Shown: positions 50,027 through 59,700 of the stretch, piece by piece
How positions within the stretch are numbered: position 1 is the first letter of the stretch
How the letters are laid out: every line of letters starts with the position of its first letter
From: Apostichopus japonicus
Lineage: Eukaryota; Echinodermata; Holothuroidea; Aspidochirotida; Stichopodidae
Direction of reading: 5' to 3'
NCBI RefSeq assembly: GCF_037975245.1
Contig: NC_092576.1
Location: 20,050,111 to 20,114,110, forward strand
Length of the DNA: 64,000 nt
Notes under the pieces: model-generated
What the model saw: only the letters and a program-made list of their open reading frames with translations
Databases searched by the model: none
What the model was told of the DNA's origin: nothing
Made by a program: the position numbers and the translations under genes

Positions 50027-50850
50027 TGCTTAGAAGAGCCTGTGTTATTTGTCCGGATTTTTTGTTGACAAAACAATACTTTGACTGACATATTATAAGT
50101 CACACAGCGTGTACGGTGCATCCTAGATTGCTAATCGTATTAATGTATAGCATGTTGAACGGTCTGAATAACATTGTCAATGCCAGGAATGCATATATTT
50201 ATATACGATTAATAAAAAAAAAATAAAAAATGGTTCAATAATATCGATGCACTACTCCACGGCAAAGTTGATTCTTTCAGCTAAATTTGTGTATTTTCAA
50301 ACAGGCATGTACGACATCCAATTTATCAAAATAAAAAATAAAATAATAATCATAATAGGTTGCACGGTTCAAATTCCATGCTTGACCAGCCACGTTTTTT
50401 CATGGATTTTTTTTTTTGTCAACGATAACTATTAATATTTGTTCATTTTCTGCAAAGCTGTCCGCGCTTATCAAATCACAATTTTCTTCATAAATGGATA
50501 AGATGGTAAAGCTAAAAGTTCTTCACCTACTTTATTTTTGGTCAAATCAAAAGATCTTAGTCGGAAAGAAAATTGATGATGAAGATTAGAATCCCTTCCC
50601 AAAGTAATGAGCGATAATGTAGTGTTTTTTTTTTTCGATCTAGCTAGCAGCTTCATACGGCGACAATCGCAAGCAGGAGAAACAGTCAAATACAAAGAAG
50701 AAAGGTGCAAATAACCATCTAATTATTGCAGACGACGAAGTCAAATTCTTGCTAGATAAATGGGATATGTATACCTTAAATCAGTGTTTAAATGTAAAGG
50801 TGAAATAACGGGATCATGTCGATTTTGTCATTTCTGCGATACAGTCAGTA
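50027..50850. other. AT-rich intergenic, no gene seen
   Basis: A-rich and T-rich tracts. The 62- and 79-codon frames in this stretch are ordinary AT-rich chance frames. Confidence 0.4.
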
Positions 50851-50859
50851 CGCGCGGTA

Positions 50860-51720
50860 TTGAAGTATAACCTAACGTTAGCTCTTACGTTGTTAGGCTA
50901 GGTAAGGCCAGATCGTTTCCCTGATGTAGTCAATACGCTGTACTGGCTATGAGATAGTATAGGCTAGTATTTGTATAGTAACTACCTTCACTTCCGTACT
51001 AAGTCTAGACCTAAGTAAGTATATACCTACTCTGTGTGTCGTACTCAAAGCAAGACCTTCCCTAATAAACGGCCGTTTCTAGTGACTACTTCTACCTAAT
51101 GCAAGTAATTGTGGTGTACGGTAACTTATGAGGGCACACCTAATCAAAACCACACATAAAAAATTATAGTGAAATTATACATAGGGCTAGACTTCTTTCC
51201 GCTTAGGTCAGTACACTTTAGTCTAAGTGAATATTAGACCCTGTAGGCCTAGCTTGCCTTCGCTTTTAAAAGACTAGGCCTAGGCTCTACTAGTGGTCTA
51301 CATGTTTGGGAAATTTCTAATAGTGATTGCCGACAGTGAAAGAAGAGTTTGCTTAAAATTGCAAGTGATGCATTTATTGTAGTGGCCTAGATTAACCTCT
51401 GAGTGTAAAACTTACCCAGGCTAGGCTATAACCAATTAAACTATATTAGTAAGTTTAGGTTTTATGTATTGATCATGTGAAATTCAATTAGAAAAATGAT
51501 AATTTTGAACTATTCATTTATTAAAACCAGAAACTTGTGTATGGTTAATCTCAATCGGGACTATGCTTCAATGTTAATTGGTCAGAAATCAGTGCTTGAG
51601 GGAGGGGGGTGGGGGAGACTTGTGTGTCAAACTTTAACGAGTTTTGGCTGAAATGTCAGTTAGTTAAGCTAGGCCTTCCCATGCAATGATATAGGGTTAG
51701 CCTAGGTCTAGTCACATATA
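50860..51720. other. cluster of TAGGCCTA / CTAGGCTA-type words
   Basis: Within about 860 bp the words CTAGGC, TAGGCCTA, CCTAGG and their complements recur more than a dozen times (for example near 50898, 50961, 51247, 51284, 51417, 51672 and 51702), separated by ordinary sequence. Together they form no fixed-period repeat. The function is unknown. It could be a regulatory region or a decayed element. Confidence 0.45.
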
Positions 51721-51873
51721 AGATTTATCCACATGTAAAAATGAAACACCACATGACTAGGTCACAGCTTTGCACTATGTTGTAAGCCTCATGTTGTTCT
51801 TATTCTACAATTATACTACGCAGAGGTAGGTTTAGAAGCACTGTTAGTGAGGCAGATTATATTTTCATATTAG

Positions 51874-52140
51874 GCACAGCATATCATGAGATTGGTGTAA
51901 ATCTTAATAAACTGAACTGGCCATAGCAGGGACTCCTTATGGCTTTGATTTTCTGAACATTTAAAAGGGACACCTTTACAGTAAGGTATAATATGTTTCA
52001 ATATAAAGCACATCATATCATGAAATTGGTGTAAATCTCAATAAACTGAACTGTCCATAACAGGATTCCTTATGGCATTGATTTTCTGAGCATTCAAAGA
52101 GGGACACATGTACAGTTTTCATGGGAATAACTTTCGACAA
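51874..52140. repeat. 134-bp tandem duplication
   Basis: Two copies start at about 51874 and 52008. Both read GCACA.CATATCATGARATTGGTGTAAATCT.AATAAACTGAACTG.CCATA.CAGG, then TTATGGC.TTGATTTTCTGA. Frames across this segment are artefacts. Confidence 0.85.
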
Positions 52141-53584
52141 AGTAAGTGGGCCTGACATTTCGATCCTAGCAGGATCTTCTACATAGGCTGAATGACAATT
52201 AACATACACTGCAAGGGACAAAATGATTTTCTGCAGCTCTTACTTGTAATTGACAATATCATCCCTGGCTTCCTTAGTGTACACAAATTAAGAAAGGGGT
52301 GAATCTCTACATTATTTGGAGAAATAAGAAGTTGAGCGATGTCATCTTCTATTAAACCACAAATCTATATTGTTTTATATAATCACAAAAATACACAGTC
52401 CCTGATTAATTCATATCGTTATGCTATTCATCACTCATGTACAACAAGTTGAGGCATGTAAAATAACCCTGGTATGCAATGTCGATCAAAGGAGGTAAAG
52501 TGTTGTATGAAGTTTATCATACCGCATGCAGCTTCTTGTTGCTCATTATAATATCTTCTTGATTAAAACAGTGTAATCACATTTAAATGTAAGCATATCA
52601 AATTTTGCAAAATATTTTGAAATCCAGTGACTGTTCCGTTACTTAATATATTGATACATGGCAAACTAATGTTTAATACATTTATAGAGGTAGTGTAACA
52701 TGATCAATACGTTAGCGATTCGACTGTACTGAGCCCATTGGTTCGAACATTGTTTAGTTTGTGGCAGTTGTCGTTACATGTGGTAATTATATACAGGTGT
52801 CTAGTGGTCAAACGACCAATGTCTCCGCTACTTTCACATGAATGTAATGTAATGTACAACATTTTCCGTCGGATTTCTAAGTTTAAGACAACGAAAATAT
52901 CCATACAACCATGAAAGACGACCAAGGTAAATGATTATGTAATTTATCTTTCTTTATTTTCAGTACTACAAGATAATGAAAGGCGCAGATATGTATAAAC
53001 AAAATGGTGAAGAGTATTTGGATTAATGTAATATAAGTGTTGAAAAATCGTGGATATTTGCGGAAATCTCACAATATTAGTACAGAAAACCGAATGAATT
53101 TAGTTAGATATTTCAGATATAAAATGAACATATAAAGTAAATGAAAATATATTAAACGGCATTAAATGTCCTGCGATATAATACAATGTGATATTGGAAC
53201 TAAGTTGGCACACAGCAGATCTACACAAAGCCATAGTTGGTTCTTAAAGTGAGAGTGACTTCGGAAATACTTTAACTGTATTTACTTTGTAAACAAAGAT
53301 AAATTGAAAGATGCTGCCAAGAGAAGTATTACCGGATATCATGTATTTAGTTTATGAAGCTATATGGCCGTTAAGCTCCTTTGCAGCAATAACAGCATAT
53401 GAAATTGTCATGTAAAATGCCATCAATGAATGCAGCAACTATTTGTTTAGACAATCTTCAGTATTATAAAAACATATAACTAATGCAATGTACAGGCATA
53501 TTTAAGATTAATATCGAAAATGTTATAAAACGATGAATAGAAAATGGTAAACTGATCATATATATATAAAAAAAAACAAAAGTT
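52141..53584. other. intergenic, no gene seen
   Basis: AT-rich with no exon-like segment recognised on either strand. The left end of the phosphatase-like transcript should lie near 53.57 kb. Confidence 0.4.
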
Positions 53585-53590
53585 TTTATT
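53585..53590 (-). terminator. polyadenylation signal AATAAA of the phosphatase-like gene
   Basis: On the minus strand AATAAA lies 92 bases after the stop codon at 53683, a sensible distance for the last exon's 3' UTR. Confidence 0.55.
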
Positions 53591-53682
53591 GTTACTGAAG
53601 TGTTTTTTCGGAGACCTAGGATTTTAATAATTGGCTAGGAATAATAAATTCAATGTTATGAGGGCTCCTGATCAGCTTAAGA

Positions 53683-53757
53683 TTACACAATCACGTCATA
53701 ATCCTGCATTTCTGTTAGGTAGCAGTTGAGAAGTTGATGACACATCATGTACTCCTC
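53683..53757 (-). CDS. phosphatase-like gene: last exon
   Basis: 24 codons plus TAA between TTTTTTTTCAG and the 3' UTR. It encodes [20 protein letters not shown] and ends DVIV. In active PTPs the matching segment is 'Q-T-x-x-Q-Y-x-F'. Here the preceding exon ends AIITK, so the Q-loop glutamine position is isoleucine. Confidence 0.85.
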   Translation of the reverse strand, partial: EEYMMCHQLLNCYLTEMQDYDVIV

Positions 53758-56700
53758 CTGAAAAAAAAAGATAATTAAGGATAAAATACCAGGTGTCTTA
53801 TTAAAATGAAAAGTTTGAAATGCTAAACAAAATTAGAACAACAGGGATAACTACATAGTATCGACTATACATGTTCCAAGCTGTCACCATCAATGACCGA
53901 TTCTGTAATACAGTGATCTCGGAAACTGTTGATTTAATGGGGAAAGAAGAAATTACGAACTTTGATGATGAAATTACCAGAAATATCAAACTGGAAGATA
54001 TGAGTAAAAAGTATGGAAAATTGAGAGGATTGATTAAAAGTAACTGAGTAAAACCTGTCAGCACAAGAAAATAAGGATATAATTACGTGAAAGCGTAATG
54101 CCACAACAACAGGGAACATTATTTGTATGCCTTTGTATTGGAACCTTCACATATTGGCTGTCAGGGAATTTTAATTTAATATTCCAAGCACATTTTTAGT
54201 GGAATGTATGTATTATTATTATTACTGGTTGCTTTAATAATATTGTAATACCAGCTGTCGTATTTATCAATATTAAACTTGTTAATTTTACTTCTTCTGA
54301 TGTACCATGCTTTAGTTACATTTAATGTAAAGACAACTGTACACTTATGAAAAAACTTTGTATGGTCCACATCGTGTATCTATGAGAAAATGATTTTTTT
54401 CGTATTATATTAGCTTCTATTTACATCATTGTTTGACATTACTATCAGCACAAAGTCCACACTAAGTCTTGAAAAGTCGGAGCCAATTAGTATCAGTAAG
54501 CGCCAAAACTTGGAATAAGTGAAGTGGATATTCTCAAGAAATTGCAAAGTCAATGTTTAAAAAATACGAGGATTTCTAGAATTTATTTGAACAATTCCCT
54601 CCACATAAATCAATATAACTTGTAATATTATATTTAACAAACTATAACATAAACAGAATTCTTTTCATAAAAACACTGGTGTTATTGTGATGTACCACAA
54701 TGCGATGGTGTATGTCTATGCCAGAGAGTAAACATATTGTTAAGGTGAATATATTGGAAACTAGACTAGCTGTAAAAAAAAAATACACTCAAATGTTTCT
54801 GTTCTAAGACATATTCAAATTAAAGTATGAGTAAGACCATCCTTTAATTATACCTGCATGGCAGTAGCTAGTCTGTGCTTTTGACCAATGTTGTTATCTT
54901 AAAGTAACGTACTTATCTTGGTTATTTTCATACGCCTTCTAGCATCGCAACTGGCGCCTGGGTTTAATGTGGGCCCGGTATGTCCGAGCTTCCTTTGCCC
55001 AACTTAAATAGTGCAGATAACAGTTGTTTAACCATATTGGTCAATACATAAAACAACTTTATTCAAAAATAAGAAAACCTTACTATTTAGACTGTGAACT
55101 GGTCATTTCTGTCCAAATTTATCTCTGGAAATTTCTTACATTTCAATATGTTCAGCCCGTATGTTTATTGTGTAAATATGAATGAAAAGACTACTGAAGG
55201 GTAAAATACTGTATAACACTACAATGCCATGCGTTTCTCGTTTGATTTTTTGCAAAGATTCCTTTTTTTAACAGGTTGGGTAGAGGCGGGAGTTTACAAG
55301 GTGATGATAGTTTGCTACAATTTTATACACAAGTACCAACAAAGCTACAGCTAATATTAACTGTATTATCATAATATTGTTTTATTCATTCTACGACATA
55401 CCTTTGTGATAATCGCATTGGGGTTGCACACTTTAATATTTTTAACAGTGTCAAACACTTGTATCGTTTGTCGCTTCTTCATCCTGTTGATCTCAGAGCA
55501 AACAGTCACATAAATTCCACTTCTGGATGCGCCATTTCTACAAAACAAAATCCACCCAAAAAACAAATTAGATACTATCAATGAGAACATTAGTTGATAC
55601 TGGAAAAAGTTGAAGATGTAACAATATTATATCACAGTTGATCTGAGACAAATTTAACTGATGCGATATTGCCTAGTAGAACAATACAGCAATATATCAA
55701 GTAAAACAACTACTTTGTGTAGCTAGGATCATCAACTTAGAGAAAGCTGAGACGGTTGTAATGCTTGCATTGGGTAAACACTGATGCAAACAGTTTTGCT
55801 GTTTTACTTTGTCTTTTTAATTTTACAATTATTATCTATTTTGTTATATTTGTTCTCTCCGGAAGCAATTATGGTGTAATTTACATGTTTGTTTAAGTGT
55901 TACAACTTCAATACCGGATTAAGAACTTACATGCAATGAATTAATGTTGCACCACGACTTCCAAATCCTGTAGCTGCGATGAAATTTATAAGGGGTGTTA
56001 GGCTATCACCACTCTTTGGCCAGTTGTTTAGAATAAAGCGATTAACCTTGATAGATTCCTGAAAGCAAAACGAAAATGCATGGAACAATATCGCTCTTCA
56101 CAAGGTTTCCCTTCGATTTGAAGTTAGTGTTGAATGCCTTATTATCATGTCAAATAAAAATAAAAATGATAAAGTTAGTAAATACAACCATTTAATAAGC
56201 ATATTAGGGTCTTACCCGATACGATCTGTGGGCAACCTGACACTGATGGATTGTATATAGCTGTTTTTTCTCAATGAGGCACGTGGATATTGTCATTGTT
56301 CCGATCTCGACGTCGTTTACATCTGGCCAATATTTTATTGCATCCTGTGTTGTGATACAATTAAAAACATACTGTTGACAGATTTCAACAAACAGATGTG
56401 CCACGCAGATCAGAATCCTTCATTTATTGATATCAGTATGACTACAGCAATTATGACATATTTTATTTGGGTTCGAAAGTAAAGGTTAACTTACGAAAGA
56501 ATTGTTCCAATGTTACTAATGTAATGAAAAAAAACAAGAAGAGCCAGTAATATAAGTTTTCTGCGCTAATTCGAAGCGAGGAATATTAAAACTTATAAGA
56601 ATCGTATGATATAGCCTAATTGAATGAATTACATGATTTCTTGAGTCTGACTCATTCAACATAATAATAGTCTGACATTGATAGTCAAACACGAGTCGCC

Positions 56701-59700
56701 AAAAGTCTTCAACAGTATTCAACAAAGGTGCCTGTGTCATAATCAAAGTTTGATTCAATCCAGGAATCTGTAGACAAAGAAATACACACACAAATATCTT
56801 TAACAATATAATAATAGCGCTTTGATTATTCCAGTTAACATCTCAAAGCAAACAAGAAGAAAGGACACAAAAACTTCAAGTTGGTCGACCGCCTAACTCT
56901 GTTACTTATTGTATTTATTTAAAATGACGCTAAATAACAAGATTTCAAAGGAATTGTTCCGCTTTTAACCGAATAAGGTGCTCTATTCAATGTTATTAAA
57001 ATATATCCAAGTGGATACACGTGGTTGCGATCCCAGTAAAGCATTTTCTACTGATAGCGATGGCAATCATGTCTCGCATAGCTGAGCTGGGTAGTGCAAA
57101 TGACATATTATCCAGATTTTACTCGTTTGACTATCGAACTAACCAAATGTATTTCTTGCCTTAGCTTGAATTTAAAGCACCGAAAGCCTAACTACTTTAA
57201 TACTTACATTCACTACAGTAGCGTTAATGTAATCGTTTCCTCCCTTGGTGAGACACATGGATTTCAGCAAAGGTCGGTGGTTGTCCACTGTGAGGAGACG
57301 TTGTAATATGAAATTAAATGGACCACATAGAGAAATGATAGGCTATTTCAATAATTTAGGTTGTGTCTGACAATCCAGTTTTTGCTAGTTAAGCTATTTT
57401 TACTGTCCAGCTTTACTAAGTTTTAAGTTATCAATTTTTAAAGGTTTGAGCTTAAGTCCGAAGTTCATCAGCTAAATGACGAATACATGTTGTCATATTC
57501 ATTGGCATCAATTTAAACCTTTCGTGAGACGTTTGACCAAGTAAACTGATACTGTGTGCCTAAAAATGTCACCCCGTTAAGAATATGAACATTACGCAAG
57601 GTTATATAGTTATTTGAATGAATATGTATACATGTGGTTGGTTATTATATTTTTACATGCAGTTTTCATTAATTTGTTCTTCCTCGTCTAAGTACTCACG
57701 TGGTACAATATCTCCAAATCTGTTCTTGTGCAAGTTTTCAGGGGATGCCCCGGAGAATGAGTTGACATTTACGTTGGGACTTACTTTTTCCAAACTCTGA
57801 GCATAAACACACACAAAAAAATACTTTACAGTAATTACTTAACAATAAACGTTGCCTCGTAATTAAAAGCTAGTGAAAATAAAATATTAAGTATATGTCA
57901 TATTTATTATCTCTTGTATTAAATGATAAGATTATTGTGGAAAATGACAATACCATAATGAATGTCAATTTCCCATGGCATTTTGTGTTCCTCAGACGAT
58001 AACAACATATGTCAAAACAGTTAAACGAATACACGTATTAGTCTTTGTATCGAGTGCATTTTGCTTCTACCCGATAATGGTATCTGTATCTGTTTGTCAT
58101 ATTTTGTGTGTGTATTTTTCCTCTCCTGCTTGCTGAGAACATACATATCTTCGATTAGTCTATTAATATTCAGCTGTTGTATCTCTGAAATAATCTCCGT
58201 GTGTTCATGCAGTTTACACAATGTACATAGTGGTCGAGTTTTGCTCTTTCAATGACATTTCTTCTCGCATATATATAGGAGCATATAGCATATAGCTGAT
58301 TATTCTATGTCTCTATGTTAAACCTTTTGCAAAACCTTTAAGACAACAGTTACTTATTCAGAATAGTATTTAACCCACGGACGACACCATGTTGTTATGA
58401 TATGAACGTATGGTGATAGTTCGTTTCTAAATACTGGCAATTATCTTGTAACCGATACCATCTCACCAAGTCCACGCTAAACAAACCGATCCTCATGGAC
58501 AGGGCGATTGTTATTTTCGTAATAATTTTTTTCTAGATTAAATTCCTCATTGACGCCCTATATTAATAATATCCTATAGGAAATCAACGACCATTTAAGT
58601 TACTCAAGACTCAATGTGATTGCATCATATTACCATGCCTATGTAGCTTTCCTTTACATGTTACCCTCTAACATGACACAAGACATTTGTAATCCATGTC
58701 TTAAATATAAAACATATTAAGCTTGAATATTTTCCCAACCTGTCGACAATTGTATAACAATATTTGCACCTCTACTTTTTTGGAATAATTGTTGCATTAT
58801 GTATTTATCATTACCTTAAAAGCAGCGGATATAATTTCTTTAGCAGTAGAACTTCTCATGAACAACGGAAACCTAGAAATTTCCATCGGTTTCCTAAGAG
58901 AAAATTCATCATCAGCATTATTTTGGTACACTTGGACATCTTCAATGATTTCGCATTTGTTGCTTTCTTGTTTTGCTTGTGCGCCTCCATCTTGACGAGT
59001 AGATGGAACTTCATATCCATCAGTGGTGTCATCATTTCCTGTGGCTGACAGAATGCATTCTTCGTGTTTCTTAGAAGGAACATAGTGTACCACGTTTTCA
59101 TGCCCACTATCTTTGCTCACATTTTCATAGGCAAAGGGGGCTTCGTTTGTAACCTCTGTAAGAATGAAACATCATTTGTAATGAATACATATTAAACAAT
59201 ACATATTAAACAAATAACGCAGGTGTTATGAACAATCACAGTCATTGTTTTAGCAGTTGGTCGAAGAAAATACAATCGTATTGCATTTGCTCAATGGGAA
59301 AAACAAGTTGTTTTAATATCAACGATGGATTATAGATGGGTCATTGCGAATCAACGACATAACTCATTTCACCGCAAGTGACACACACACCTATTGGATA
59401 TTTTGTACTAAATGATGATTGAACAAACATGGACTGCAACCTTTTTTTTCAGAGCAGTTCACTGAAAAGAAAGGATCAAATCTTATAAGACATTGATGGT
59501 TTTGTGTTTATGTTTTACTGATCTAAATTTATTAATAATGTAAACATTATGTGAACTGGCGGCAGTTAAGAAAAACATTGACTATAACGGTGTTCTGAAC
59601 AGTGAATTCATTAATGCGAGAAATGTAAGACTGCGATTTCGAAACCAACATATGTGCTTGGTCTTTATGAATGGTGTTAGTGTCTCCTGAAAATAAACAT

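Noticed and set aside
58764-59048. Plus-strand frames of 94 and 68 codons
   Set aside because: Antisense shadows of the tyrosine-motif exon of the phosphatase-like gene.
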